Shown: positions 35,760 through 48,392, counted from the stretch's first letter. The stretch: 64,000 nt of DNA from Juglans regia (GCF_001411555.2 NC_049909.1:2651875-2715874); one strand, 5' to 3'. Program-made: numbers and translations. The notes: generated by a model from the sequence alone, not told the origin.

Positions 35760-36820
35760 ACTAGGGCATTTGTCTGATCAGAAACTTAGATCAATTTAGT
35801 CTATTTCTTTTGATGCTAAATGTAATGCTTCTTCAGATTGTAATGTTTGTCACCTAGCAAAACAGAAACGAACTTCCTTTCAATCAAGCAGTTCTTGCAC
35901 TTTCTCCAATTTTGATTTTATCCATTGCGACATTTGGGGACCTTACTCTCAATCATCTCTACAAGGCCATCACTATTTCCTCACCGTTGTTGATGATCAT
36001 AGTCGAGTAACTTGGGTGTTTTTAATGAAATTCAAATCTAAAACCAAACAACTTCTACAGAATTTCATTCTCATGGCACAAACTCAATTCAATTCCAAAA
36101 TAAATAAAATAAGGACAGATAATGGAATGGAATTTCACATGCCTATTTTTTATAAATCTCATGGCATTCAACATAAAAAATCCTATGTTTACACTCCACA
36201 ACAAAATGGAGTGTGGAGAGAAAACATCAGCATCTTCTTAACGTTGCCTGAGCAGTTCTTTTTCAAGCTTCTCTTCCAACAAAGTTTTGGGGAGATGTCA
36301 TCTTGATAGCAACTTACCTCATAAATAGAACTCCCACTCCTCTCTTAAACAACAAATCTCCCAATGAGATTGTTTTTCCTCACCACCTTCTTATAACCAT
36401 TTGAGAGTCTTTGGGTGCCTTTGCTTTGTGTCAACCCTTAAACACAAAAGAACCAAATTTGACCCTAGAGCTATGAGATGCATTTTTATAGGTTACCCCA
36501 TTGGTGTCAAAGGGTATAAAGTCTATAGTTTAGATAACCATACCACGTTTATTTCACATGACCTTACCTTTATTGAGTCCACATTTCCTTTTCTTTCCTC
36601 AAATTCTATTCAATCTTTCTCTCAATTTGATTTTGTTATTCCACCAGCATTGTCAGACTTTCATTCTCCTCTCATCACAATTGATTCCTCTACCAATTTT
36701 TCAGATCAGTCTGTACAACCTCCAGCTCCCTCTAATCTTCCTTCTAATCCTCCTTTAATTGATTCAAACCTCACAGCATCAGAACCTGATTCTCCCACAC
36801 CTACTCTGCTCCAGCTTTAG
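35745..36820 (+). pseudogene. Copia integrase region
   Basis: The pre-integrase HLRLGHLSDQKL lies at about 35748. The catalytic core contains the first Asp (FDFIHCDIWGPYSQS) and the second Asp (RTDNGMEFH at about 36113). The motif QQNGVWRENI follows, where a family Glu would be expected. The region then reads [20 protein letters not shown] and [17 protein letters not shown]. Two frame changes and stops disrupt it. The coding sequence is cut by the insertion at 36857. Confidence 0.88.
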
Positions 36821-36856
36821 AGCAAAATTCAACTATTGTTCCAAGGAGATCAAATC

Positions 36857-39438
36857 TGTGATACCTTGTATTTTAGTGTATTTCTTTAATTGAAGGAATT
36901 TTTTTATTAATTTAAAAATTGGTTCTCTTGTTTTAAATTTATCGAATTTCTCATTGGATTTTTTTATAATTTTTAAGTTGTGAAATTTACTTTGATGTGC
37001 TTTATTGGTATTAATTATCGTTTTGCATTTAAATTACTCTTTACTTTAAATCAATTTAATATTGGACTTTAAAATTTTTGTATTGTTGGATTTATTATTA
37101 TTATTTTATTTTAACTAGTCAGTGCATTTAAGTTATTTGATTTAAATTTACTGTTCTGAAATCATTTTCGTTGGATCAATTTTGTGACCCAAGTTGTGAG
37201 GACTGTACTTCATTTCTTTCCCTCACTTTTTCTTTTTCCCTTTTTCTTTTTCTCCTATTTTTCTTTTCCTTCTTCTCTTTCTTTTTCTCCTCTGCTTCTT
37301 TCCTCTCCCGCGCGTGACTTCTCCCTCTCTCCCCATCTGCGCGCCGTCCATCACAGTGCCGCCGTGCGCCACCCATTTTCGTCCCCCCCCCCCCCCATTT
37401 TCTTCCCCTCTGGCCGGTGACCATACCCTCCAGTTTCCAGCTCCTATCGCGCCGCCGTGAGCTCCCATGCGCGGCCTCAAGCCGAGGCATTCCTTGTGTC
37501 CTTGGGCCACCATCTCTTCACCACATCATCCTTGACCTCCCAACAACCTAAACCACCCATCCTTAGCTCTGATCTGTCACCGGTGAAGCTCCACCATCTA
37601 CTTTTTCGATTTAAGCCTTTTAGCCTCCAAACACCTCCAACGCCGCCACCCACGGCCAACCACCACCACCATTAGATTCACCGACATCCCTAAGCTATTC
37701 CCTAGTAATCTCAAGTCTTCGTTTGTCTCCATTCAAAAGTTGAGTTTTTGAGACCCAAGGCCATAGTGCATTTTGCACTATTACGTTGTTGTGCTGCCAC
37801 TTATAGCACCTCCGTGATCCTTCGAAAATTATATTTTACCTTTGTAAGTATTTTTCCAAAGAACTTTTGAGATTTAAATGTATTTTTACACTAACTCATA
37901 TTTATTGTAAATTGGTTGGTTGTGGCAGACTGAGTCCGAGGAGTAAGGGGTCGGTTGGATTGGATGATGAAGTTGTTTGTGTGATTGGTTTATGCTGTGA
38001 GATTTGCTGGCTGTTTCGGGTTTCAATATGGGTGTTTTGAGTTTGACGTTGGTTATGGTGGATATTGATGATTTTAGAAAGTGATGATATATTTTGGGAT
38101 TATGAGGGTTTTAAGTTTTGAGGAATTAAAATAGGCTATTGTATAAGCTTAGGCTTAAATATCGAAATACGTGATTGATTGTAAACTTACGAAAATTACA
38201 TGATTATTCTTATAGGTAACGATTAATATTTGTTTGGCATTGTTGATAAAATTCTGAAAATCTAAGAAGTCCAGGTAAGCAGAGTTCCTATGCTAGATTT
38301 GCATAAAAATAAAATGGGTTGAGGTTGATTTTTGAAAATATACATGTTTTGTTATGAAAAAATATTTGAACTACCTCAGTTATTCGTTCTGCATTACTCA
38401 TGAGATTATGTCTAAGAATAAAGTATTTTCTGGCATGATTAGTGTAGACATGAACTATTTTGCATTTTGCTTCTGAATTGTGCAAAAGAGAGCGAATATG
38501 AAAGTTTGTGCATACAATTATGTTTTGTGATCTGATTCTGTTATGTTCTAAAGATGTTCTGTACTCTGATATGATGTGATTTCTAAAAACTTTTGGCATG
38601 ACATTCTGAATCGGAATGTGGTTTGTGGATGGTGATCTATTTGACCTACCACGGGTGCTAATAGTGGCTTCTGTTTGGGTTGGTACCAACTGTTCTGTTT
38701 CTGGTGCACCCACTTTGGAAACAAAGTGGTTTTTCTGATGGTCTTTCCTGTGTGCACACTCGGGGCTCCGAGAATAAATAAGGAGAAGATTCACATTTTA
38801 TTTCTGCTCGGTTAGCTATCGGAGTTTGCACAACCCTACCACGGGTGTTAAACATGGCCTCTGATCTGATGTGATGTTTTGGTATGATGGTGGTCAGTTA
38901 TGCTATGCCAAAGACTTTGAATAAGAATATTTTCTGAAACTTTCGTTCTGATATTTTTGATAATATATTCCGACTCTGCATTCTGAAAATAAAAAGTGTT
39001 TTGTTCTGCATTTTGAAATCTGTCAATGCTCATGTTTACATACTAGTATATCTTCTCTGCTTACTGAGTTGTTGATAACTCTCTCCCTTTATCTTCACAA
39101 TATTTTCAAATGATTTTAGATTTTTCAGCTGAGGATCAAAACTATGAAGTATTGAGTGAAATGACTTAAGAATAGTGAATTAAGAATAGAAAGTTCTCGA
39201 TGAGTATTGGTATTTTTTGTTAATTATATTGTTGAAATGTGAGTTTAAGTAACATGTAGAGAAGTTGACATTTTTTGGGTTACTGTATTTAGGATTTGAT
39301 ATATGAGTTTGTGTGATTATTTTAAATTTGAAGTGTTTATGTTTGATTTAGAGCTTTTGGAAGTATATTTGTAGTGTTGGAGTTGATTATCAGGTAACAT
39401 GAGTTAACTCTACGGACTCTCGAGGTCGGGGCGTTACA
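36857..39438. mobile_element. Solo-LTR-like insertion inside the copia element
   Basis: The block starts TGTGATACC and ends GGGGCGTTACA. It is flanked by AAATC (36852-36856) and AAATT (39439-39443), a 4/5 match. It contains no retroviral domain, a CT-rich leader-like tract (37200-37460) and 'tctgatatgatgtgat'-type simple motifs, as expected of a large Ty3-gypsy LTR. Open frames at 37176-37659 and 38288-38794 arise from compositional bias and are not accepted. The alternative is a non-autonomous LARD-like element. Confidence 0.6.
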
Positions 39439-39489
39439 AAATTGACTGAGAAATACTCAATCCCATTTACAAAATTATCATTGTAATCT

Positions 39490-40740
39490 TGTTTCTCAGG
39501 CCCTTATTTATACATCATCCAATTTTTCCACTCCATATTCTCTTACCAATCATATCACATATGATCGTTTATCATCATCTCATAGAGCATATGCATTATC
39601 CCTTTCACTCACCCATGAACCCAAGTCATATGAAGAGGCTGTGGCCTTTGATCATTGGAAAGCTGCCATGAGGTCTGAAATTGATGCCCTTGAAGCCAAT
39701 AACACTTGGTCCATCACTACTTTACCTCTTGGAAAGAAAACCGTTGCCTGTAAATATGTATATAAGGTAAAGTTAAAATTCGATGGGACCATTGACAAGC
39801 ATAAGGCTAGATTGGTAGCAACGGGGTACACTCAAAGAGAGGGTTTTGACTACCAAGAGACATTCAGTCCAGTGGCAAAACTGACCACAGTTAGACTCTT
39901 TCTTGCATTGGCAGCTGTTAATAATTGGCACTTGGCCCAACTTGATGTGCACAATGTCTTTTTGAATGTGGATCTTGATGAAGAAATATATATGGATTTG
40001 CCACTGGGTTATGTGGTTCAAGGGGAGTCTCAACAACAAGAAAGGCTGGTTTGCAGGTTACATAAGTCACTCTAGGGCTTGAAGCAAGCCTCTAGGCAGT
40101 GGAACTCAAAGTTCACTACTGCTTTGCTCTCCATTGGTTTTCACCAATCAAAATCTGATTACTCACTATTCACTAAGAATGATCAGCATGGCTTTACATC
40201 TCTTTTAGTATATGTTGACGACATAATTGTGGAGAGCAATAATTTAGTCACCATAAAAAATGTCAAAGAATTCCTGCACAGTCAGTTCAAGATTAAGGAT
40301 CTCGGGGTCTTGAAGTTTTTCTTGGGGATAGAAGTTGCAAGAACAGCAGCTAGGATCCACATATGTCAGAGAAAGTATACATTGGAGATCTTAGAAGATG
40401 CTAGATGATATCTCGATCTTCTACTGAGGCAGAGTATCGAGCACTTGCTTACACTTGTTGTGAAGATGTTTGGTTAATTACACTTTAAAAGGACTTCAAT
40501 GTACAACACAAATAGGCAGCACTGCTATATTGTGACAATTAAGCTGCTATTCATCTTACCAAGAACCCCATCTTTCACAAAAGAACAAAGCACATAGAGA
40601 TAGATTGCCATTTTATTAGAGAAAGGGTAGCTGCTGGTGTGATTGTTCCAGTTCATGTTAGTTCTAAGTTTCAGTTGGCGGTTATCTTCACAAAGGCTTT
40701 GTCCATAGCACAGTTTCATTTTTTATTGTCCAAGATGGGC
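39490..40740 (+). pseudogene. Copia reverse transcriptase and RNase H remnant
   Basis: RT starts with SYEEAVAFDHWKAAMRSEID and continues through KARLVATGYTQREGFDYQET and the catalytic YVDDIIVESNN at about 40213. After LEILEDAR (40408) the sequence jumps to RNase H (SRSSTEAEYRALAYT). A stretch of the RT-RNase H connection is therefore deleted relative to family order. RNase H continues with [13 protein letters not shown] and reaches a stop before the purine tract. The product cannot be functional. Confidence 0.9.
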
Positions 40741-40772
40741 ATTCTATTCAGAATGCCCATCTTGAGGGGGAG

Positions 40773-41087
40773 TCTCAACAAAGAAGGAATCAAGCCTCCA
40801 CCAATGAAAAACTGCTCTGCACGTACTCTAAGAAAACAGAAGAATATCCCTCCAGTTCAACATAGTTTGTTAGGATCATTTATTTTTGTCCTTTTGTACA
40901 TATAGCTTTTATTCTAGAACAATGTAGAATAGGTGTAGGTTGGTTATTCTTTCTATTTTTTGATTAGCTGAAATGGTATTTCTCGAAGGATATATGTACT
41001 AAGGTTGTGTACAGGTTCAACTACGGAATGAGAATCATAATTTTTCTCTCCAATCCTTCTTCATTTCCTTGTATTCTTTACCTTTAA
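40773..41087 (+). repeat. 3' LTR of the copia element
   Basis: It follows the purine tract at 40762-40772 and matches the 5' LTR with scattered substitutions. The differences between the LTRs indicate an old insertion. Confidence 0.88.
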
Positions 41088-41137
41088 GAACTAGTTCGTT
41101 CGGTTTACCAGTAGATTCTTATACCCCTGACTTTGAG

Positions 41138-42181
41138 CCTCCATCAACTTTTGCTCTTTCTTTGTATTATCCTACTAATAAACTATATTATTATGTCGAA
41201 ACAGATAAAAATCATCAATAACAAACTAGGTGTGTAATGCCGGTCCTTGTGGTGGGATTTTAAGAATTAATTTTAGAAAATGAGACGGGATTTATTAAAT
41301 CTTTTTAAAACTTTTATTTCCTCCTTAGGATATAAAAGATTTTATAGTTAAAACTTGGGACATCCATCTCTCCGCCTATTAAATTACATTAAGATCTGTG
41401 AATAAACTTTGTGTGTAAACCTAACACTCGCATTAGTAAAACATCGTGTATGTAATGATTTAAAGGAGACACAAACTATATCTAGGCCTATACTCCAAAA
41501 AAGACTAGTTAATAAAACAATTGGAATTCTATTAAAACCATTATAAAAAGCAAGAATTTTATATTCCCAAGCAATATGAAATCTTATACACCATACATCT
41601 TTATCACTAAGTAAGACATTCCACATAATGCTTGTGAATTAGAAGTTATTGCTCTTTATAATAATTGTAATGAAGTTTTCATTATATTATTAACTAGTCA
41701 TTTTGAAGTATAGGTTCAGATGTGGCTTGAGGAGCCTCTCTTGACAGTGGTAAAAGCATATTGAGATGAGATAGTTTACCTTAATTTGGCCAGCACCATA
41801 TAGATGTTCATTGTTGCAAAATTGTCTTAATTGAGACCAAATCCACTTAACTTATGACTTAAAAGCTTAATTTGGATTGCCCTTTACTTTCTTTTGTTGT
41901 TCTGCAGTTATGACTCTCGAGTGTACTTCTTTCACTTCTCCATCTGGGTCCTGAAATTTCAACCACTCTGACAAAAAGAGATTGCTGCATTTTCTTGCGT
42001 CCTTGGTATGCTCGGTATGATGGTGGGTGGTGGTATGGTGCTCTTTATGCGATGGGATGATCTGTAGTGCAGGCTAGATTTTAATGACTCCCATACTTTT
42101 TATTTGGTTTCAAATTTTCCCTTTTGGTTTGCTTGAATCTTTGAAAATGTAGTTGGTGAGTTCATTCGGTCTTCTTGGAAA
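41138..42181. other. No gene seen; possible LTR fragments
   Basis: A segment at about 41690-41740 ('ctagtcattttgaagtatag') resembles the LTR of the miniature element at 61641-62073. The rest is AT-rich sequence in which I recognise nothing. Confidence 0.4.
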
Positions 42182-43134
42182 TACTCTCTCTGATTCTCAT
42201 TTTCCTTTTTTGTTTTGATAGGTGATTCTCATTTTCTTTTTTAAGTTTAAACTCCATCATTTTCTAAGATGATTTCCTCATTCATTTGTTGATTTTAAGT
42301 AGTTTACTTGTGTTTTAATCTTGGGGGTTTTCTTGGAAATTATTTTGTTTTTTTGTTTTTGTTTTTGCTTCATGTGTGAAATTGTCAATAACAAAGATGA
42401 AGCTTGATTTTCTATAGCACTTATCTACGTGTCAGGTTGGCAAGAACATAGATCATTGGCAGATTTGAGAAGAAAGGGTTTCATTTCAAAGGTAATATAT
42501 TTTTGCCCTCGGAACCATTCCTGGAAATTTGTAGTTGAAATTGGGAGTAACTTTATCTTCCTTAATTGCATGGAATTGTTAAATGCCGATGTTTGTTCTC
42601 TCTCTCTTGTAGCCGTTGACCTTGGTATTATGGTCTATAAGTACTTTGTTGATAAATTTTGGCTATCTTACATAGGCATTGACGGCATTAAAATAGTTTG
42701 AATTTTTGAAGAAAATGAACTTTTCCAACCTAGCTAGGTGGTTAGCTCATGTAAATGAGTTCAAAAACCCTGAATCGAATTAATAGAAACTGAAAATCGA
42801 AACATTCAGCAATGCTTTCGGAAAGAAGGGTCGTGGAAGGGCTTTAATATCACCATAAGAGCACACGGGGTGCTACCATGGGCCTGGGTCATGTTGGCCT
42901 GACGAATCACTCCATTCAAGGCTTAAACCCCTATGGTCCGATAGGGTTCATGCCAGCTTGTTAAGGACATGAACGCCCACCCGCTTATCTTGGGACAGTT
43001 GGGATATTCACTCTTTCAAAGTGAGTAAATAGCCTGAATGTTTCGGAGTTCAAATTTCAAATACCACGCGAACAGTTAGTCTAGGTGATCCTAAGAAGTC
43101 AAAAGCTCTATTTGAAGAACCTAGGTATGTTAAT
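42182..43134 (+). repeat. Tandem duplication unit 1 (left part, split by hAT)
   Basis: The sequence matches 46729-47690 closely, from 'tactctctctgattctcatt' through 'ttggcagatttgagaagaaa' to 'cctaggtatgttaat'. The unit then continues at 46639-46728 after the inserted hAT. A short exon-like piece with an acceptor before 'gttggcaagaac' and a donor after 'cattt caaag' is present in both copies, but no protein family was recognised. Confidence 0.85.
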
Positions 43135-43328
43135 TAGGGTTGGGCAGCAGGACCTCGCCCCCCGCTGCCCAGCCCTGCCCCGCCCCCGCCCCAGCCAAAT
43201 TAAAATGATATATATATATATAATAAAAAAAAAAAACCCTTTTCATTTACTTTAGTTAAGTTCCCCCCCTTCCCCCCCAGGCAATCCGAAACCCTTCTCG
43301 AACTCTCTTCTCTCTCAAACTCGTCACT

Positions 43329-43350
43329 CACTCTCTCTCTCTCTCTCTCT
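43329..43350. repeat. CT microsatellite
   Basis: Uninterrupted CT units in the 5' region of the hAT element. Confidence 0.8.
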
Positions 43351-43887
43351 CACTCTCTCATGCTCTCTCAGTCTCTCTCGGTTGATCTCTTCTCTCTCAC
43401 ACATGACTGCACGAGCACCACCGGGACTCCATCGTTGTTTGAACTTCACATTCGCTGCCACTCCAAAGGTATGACATCTGAAACCCTAGATTTTATTTTT
43501 TGAGTTTTGGATTGGAGATTGGAGGAATGATGGGTTGAATCGGAGATGGAGGATGGGAATGATTGTGAAATTGTGTGATGTGGATTGATTTGTGCATGTG
43601 TTTGAAATTTATCTCTTCTCTCTGTTTTTTTTTTTTTTTTGTAGTTTGTATTTTACTATTTCTGGGTGTTCGGATTTGGAACACTAAATCAATTTTCAAT
43701 CCGAAACCCTAAACTGAAATTTCTTCAATTTAGGGGTTTCAATCGAAACCGCTAAATCAATTTATTTAGGGGTTTCAATCCAAAACCCCTTAATTGTGTT
43801 GGCTTTGCACTGTGGTGTATTATTATGATTTTTTTATGTCGTATGTTGATTGATTTTATAATTTTTTATTGTGTTGTAGAATCAGGA

Positions 43888-45985
43888 ATGTCTTGTCAAA
43901 GGGATTTCACCGATAGCTCTCCTACCCCTACCAGTACCCCTGCCCCTACTAGTACCCCTGCCCCTACTAGTACCTAATCCTACTCCAACCCCTGGGAGTG
44001 GGAGTACACATTGGCCCGCCCCCAAGCCCACACAAAGCAAGAAACTTGTTTCCGTAGTTTGGTCTCATTTTACCAAATTAATAGGTGGTGACCCCAATAA
44101 CCCCCAAGCTAAATGTAATTATTGTAGGAAAATATATGGATGTAACTATAGGAAACATGGTACATCCCAGTTAAATGCCCATTTAGAGGAACAATGCAAG
44201 AATAGTCCAATATTAAGATCCTTACTGGATAAGAGTCAATCTAAACTAGAAATTGGACTAAAAAAAATGGTGGATGAGAGTAGTAGGGGTCCAACGTTGA
44301 AGGGGTATACAAAGTATAATGCTAATGAGTGTAAAAGGAAGTTAGCTTATATGGTTATCATAAACGAGCTACCTTTTTAGTTTGTGGATGGGAGAGGGTT
44401 TCAAGAATTTCTAAAGAATTGGAACTTAAATTTATGCTTCCTTCTCCCCACACTGTGGCAAAGGATATTAAAAAGATGTAATAGAAATGTAAAGATGTTT
44501 TGAGGGGACAATTGGCGGGTTGGTAGTTTGCCTCACTAATGATACTTGGACTTCTATCAAAAATTTCAATTACATGTCTTTGACTGTTCATTTTATTGAT
44601 TCTAATTGGATTCTTCATAAAAATATTATTAAGTTTTGTTAAATAACTAATCACAAGGGTGAGACGATTGGGAAGGTCTTAGAGGCCTCAATAAAGGAGT
44701 GGGGGTTGGCACGGGTTTTGACAGTTTCGATTGATAATACCGATGTCGCCTTGGGATATCTGAAAACTTATCTTGGAGAGGCAAATAAGACATTCTTGGG
44801 TGGTGAATATTTGCATGTTAGATGTTCTGTACATATCTTGAATCTAATTGTGACTGAGGGGTTGAAAGATGTTGATGACTCGGTTGCACGAGTTAGACTG
44901 GATGTGAAATTTGTGAGGTCTTCTCCTTTTAGATTGTTGAAATTCAAGATTGCTGTGAAGACTGTGGGTATAAAATCAAAGAAGGGTCTTTGTATTGATG
45001 TTCCTACCAAATGGAACTCAACTTTCTTGATGTTGGAGGCTGCCTAAGAATATAAGGCAGCCTTTAAATTATTGGGTAATGAAGACATTCAATATGTCAA
45101 ATACTTTGATGAGCATGGGGATTAGGAAAGCCTAATGATGATGATTGGAAGGTAGTTTATACTTTTGTTGATTTTCTCGGGCTTTTTTACGATGTCACAT
45201 TGAAGTTATTTGCTTCTTTGTACCCTACATCCCATGAATTTTGTCAAAAAATATGTAGGGTAAAAGAAGAATTAGACGACATGTGTTGGGTTTTCAATCT
45301 AAGGATGATGGTGATAACATTGACCATGAGGGCCAAATATGACAAGTATAGGGGAGATTTGACTAGACTAAATATTTTGTTATATGTGGCTGTTATTCGT
45401 GATCCCCGTCTGAAAATTTAAGGCATGTTATATGGTTTGGGACTTGCGCACGATTAGGCATGAACTAATCTTATTGGTGAGATGGCTCGAGATACCCTGG
45501 CTAAATTATATGATGAGTTTAATGCAATTAAGGGTGGTACTCAATCTACTACACCTACCCCAACACCTCCTCTAGACATCGGGGCAACAAAGAAGCATAG
45601 ATTAGCATGGACTAAGGCCCTTGCACATAATCCCACACTAGTCCATCTTAGCACCATTGCCTCGGAGTTAGCCTTTAGTACCGAATGGTGCATATTGGAT
45701 CTTTTCCGTAGTTCATTGTCTTCTACAACTATGGAGGCATTGATATGCACACAGAGTTGGACGATGAAAAATGATATTTATGTTCCAGATGTTTTAGATT
45801 TTAAGGAGACCGACGAAGAGGGTGGTGATCAGTCTGGATTTGGACCATCTGGTAATTGTTGTTTTTATTTTATTATTTTGATTTATTTATATTCATTTTG
45901 ATTTCATCAATATTAATTTTAGTATTGATTATTGTAGCAACACATGAGATGACTCAGACGATGTCTACCTCTACTGCAATATGAA
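43888..45985 (+). pseudogene. hAT transposase (BED zinc finger type), broken
   Basis: The product begins near MSCQRDFTDSSPTP, with a short Pro/Thr repeat coded by 18-bp units. A BED finger follows at about 44040-44200, C-x2-C and H-x4-C (CNYCRKIYGC, NAHLEEQC). Transposase core signatures are LTNDTWTSIKNFNYMS (first acidic residue region), RCSVHILNLIV and PTKWNSTFLMLEAA. The C-terminal dimerisation region is at about 45640-45800 (SSTTMEALICTQSW). Stops and frameshifts interrupt it at many points, so it is not functional. It is related to the plant RICESLEEPER/DAYSLEEPER-type hAT proteins. Confidence 0.88.
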
Positions 45986-46638
45986 TATATGCTCAAATCT
46001 CAAAAGCCTACCCATTCGGGCTGTCCCAAATGTCACAGTCAAAGACCCAAACAACTCGCCTCTATCTTTAGATTTTTAATTTCTTAGAATATTGAAATTT
46101 GAATCAATTGTATGTATTATGTATTTGATTTGTAATTTTATAATGTTGGTACGATGTCCCTTGGACACTTATTTGTTTGTAATTTTGTAATTGTTTAGAC
46201 TTTCCATTTTATTTTTGTAACAACTTAGTTATTATTATTATTTATTACTTTGTTAGGTAGTAGACTTGTAGTCTGTAGAAGTACTTCATTAGAATCTAAA
46301 TTAGTAAATTTGTATAATGTATATATTATTTTTATTCATGTAACTTTTTTTCTTTTTTAATCAAGTTTTTAATTTTTTTTTTAAACTGCTAATTTTATGG
46401 GCCCAAAATGGCTCAGAAGCTGTTTTTGGGCCATTTTAGGCCCATTTCTGCAAAAATGGCCTAGTAGGGGGGACGGATGCCCCCCCTCCCACCCGCACCC
46501 TGTTATCCTAGACGGGGTATCCCGCCCCAACACTCTAAGGCTGGGGGACGGGGTGAAATCTCAAGCCCCCCGCCCATGCGGGGGCGGGGTTGGGGCTACC
46601 CTTCCCCGTAAGGGGCGGGTAGCACCCCTAATGCTGAT

Positions 46639-47780
46639 AAAAGCTCTCGAATAATTTGGCTCTAAGAAGATTCCTATCATTATTGACTTAGGCATCGAAG
46701 GGGCCCCATCAAACCCCCAAGCCACCTTACTCTCTCTGATTCTCATTTTCCTTTATTGTTTTAATAGGTGATTCTCATTTTATTTCTTAAGTTTAAACTT
46801 CATCATTTTCTAAGATGATTTCCTCATTCATTTGTTGATTTTAAGTAGTTTTCTTGTGTTTTAATCTTGGGGGTTTTCTTGGAAATTGTTTTGTTTTTTG
46901 TTTTTGCTTTATGTGTGCAATTGTCAGTAACAAAGATGGAGCTTGATTTTCTATTGCACTTATCTACGTATCAGGTTGGCAAGAACATTGATCATTGGCA
47001 GATTTGAGAAGAAAGGGTTTCATTTCAAAGGTAATATATTTTTGCCCTCGGAACCATTCCTGGAAATTTGTAGTTGAAATTGGGAGTAACTTTATCTTCC
47101 TTAATTGCATGGAATTGTAAAATGTCGATGTTTGTTCTCTCTCTCTTGTGGCCGTTGATCTTGGTATTATGATCTATAAGTACTTTGTTGATAAATTATG
47201 GCTATCTTACATAGGCACTGACAGCATTAAAAAAGTTTGAATTTTTTAAGAAAATGAATTTTTCCAACCTAGCTAGGTAGTTAGCTCATGTAAATGAGTT
47301 CGAAAACCCTAAATCGAATTAATAGAAACTGAAAATCAGGTCAGAATTTAGAACATTCAGCTACGCTTTCGGAAAGAAGGGTCGTGGAAGGGCTTTAATA
47401 CCACCATAGGGCTCGCGGGTTGCTACTATGGGCTTGGGTCATGGTGGCCTGACGAATCACTCCATTTAAGGCTCAAACCCCTCTGGCCCGATAGAGTTCA
47501 TGCCAGTTTGTTAAGGACATGAACACCCACTCGCTTATCTTGGGACAATTGGGATATTCACTCATTCAAAGTGAGTAACTAGCTCGAATGTTCCAGAGTT
47601 CAAATTTCAAATACAACGCGAAACAGTTAGTCCTGGTGATCCTAAGAAGTTAATAGCTCTATTTAAAGAACCCAGGTATGCTAATGAAAGCTCTTGAATA
47701 ATTTGGCTCTAAGAAGATTCCTATCATTACTGATTTAGGCATCAGAGATGCCCCATCAAACCCCCCAAGCCACCTTACTC
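46639..47780 (+). repeat. Tandem duplication: end of unit 1 and complete unit 2
   Basis: 46639-46728 completes unit 1 ('gctctcgaataatttggctc' to 'aagccacct'). 46729-47780 is unit 2, uninterrupted. It contains the pre-insertion version of the hAT target site. The junction at about 46729 is direct, so this is a head-to-tail duplication of about 1.05 kb. Confidence 0.85.
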
Positions 47781-48392
47781 TTTGGTTGTAGGAGATCAGG
47801 ACTACATAGTAGTGAATCACGTCCTTAATAGGTTGAAATCGTGTTATATTTTCATTTCTTCCTGCACCACCCGAAAGGTAGGGACTCTCGCCTGACTCTA
47901 TACTCTAGCTCTCTCGAGTGCAACTCAAAAACCCAATGTCCTAACCTCTTTTTCCTTTCGTCATCTAAGACTCTCTACCTCTATTGATGTCAGTCTCTCT
48001 CTCACCCCATCTCGACTCTCTCTCTCTCTCTCTCTCAGATTGTTAGTATCGAATTCTCAATGCCATTGCGTCAACTCCTTTTGCAAGGTGAGCAATCATC
48101 GACTCCCTCTCTCTCTCTCTCATATATCTATGGTTTGCTGAGTAGGTTGTGGGCTGGCCATTTGCAACTGGGTTTTATGCTTTAATCATCTCGCACAGTT
48201 TTTGTGATTTGGACCAATGATAGGAAGAAAAAAATTGTGTGTTTTGTTAATCAGATAAGAGTCGAGATGGGGTGAGTACATTGCATACTTCGTGGGTTAG
48301 GGTCAGTCTTGGTTAGAGAATGATCTGCTTTTAAAAGTTAGATTCACGTACTTCACCATCCATTCCAAATCGTCACACTTACATTTTCTTTC
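47781..48392. other. No gene seen; CT microsatellites
   Basis: CT/TC runs occur at 48016-48040 and 48104-48122. No coding or RNA gene was recognised. The CT-rich leader-like character might reflect an old 5' UTR but nothing supports this. Confidence 0.4.

Larger units (their letters stand above)
33647..41087 (+). mobile_element. Ty1-copia retrotransposon, decayed, with internal insertion
   Basis: LTRs of about 315 bp (33647-33960 and about 40773-41087) match closely. The primer site TGGTATTAGAG follows the 5' LTR at once and the purine tract TTGAGGGGGAG precedes the 3' LTR. GAACT flanks the element on both sides (33642-33646 and 41088-41092). Exact LTR tips are slightly eroded. Domain order gag, protease, integrase, RT, RNase H is diagnostic of copia. 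A 2.58-kb insertion (36857-39438) separates integrase from RT. Confidence 0.9.
33206..41129. mobile_element. hAT-type MITE split by a Ty1-copia element
   Basis: The left end is TAGGGATGTAATCGATTTGG; the right end reverse-complements to CAGGGGTATAAGAATC. Flanks GCTTTGGG (33198-33205) and ACTTTGAG (41130-41137) match at 6 of 8 bases, fitting a decayed 8-bp hAT duplication. MITE sequence rich in 'ggtttggtt' and 'ccgaacc' motifs runs from 33206 to 33646 and resumes at 41093. Confidence 0.6.
43135..46630 (+). mobile_element. hAT transposon with decayed transposase
   Basis: The ends are TAGGGTTGGGCAGC and, as reverse complement of the right end, TAGGGGTGCTACCC. Flanks ATGTTAAT (43127-43134) and ATGCTGAT (46631-46638) are a decayed 8-bp duplication. 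The uninterrupted duplicate at about 47678-47695 reads ATGCTAAT there, confirming the borders. GC-rich subterminal blocks lie at both ends. A BED-hAT transposase remnant fills the centre. Confidence 0.88.

Noticed and set aside
37176..37675. Arg/Lys/Glu-rich and Pro-rich frames on both strands
   Set aside because: These are mirror products of CT-rich sequence in an LTR-like block inside a copia element.
38288..38794. 168-residue minus-strand frame
   Set aside because: It is antisense within the same LTR-like block, has no domain, and its length is plausible by chance where stops are depleted by simple motifs.
42720..42780. tRNA-like 'ggttagctcatgtaaatgagttc' segment
   Set aside because: It resembles a D-arm/B-box by eye but no cloverleaf with acceptor and anticodon stems could be built.
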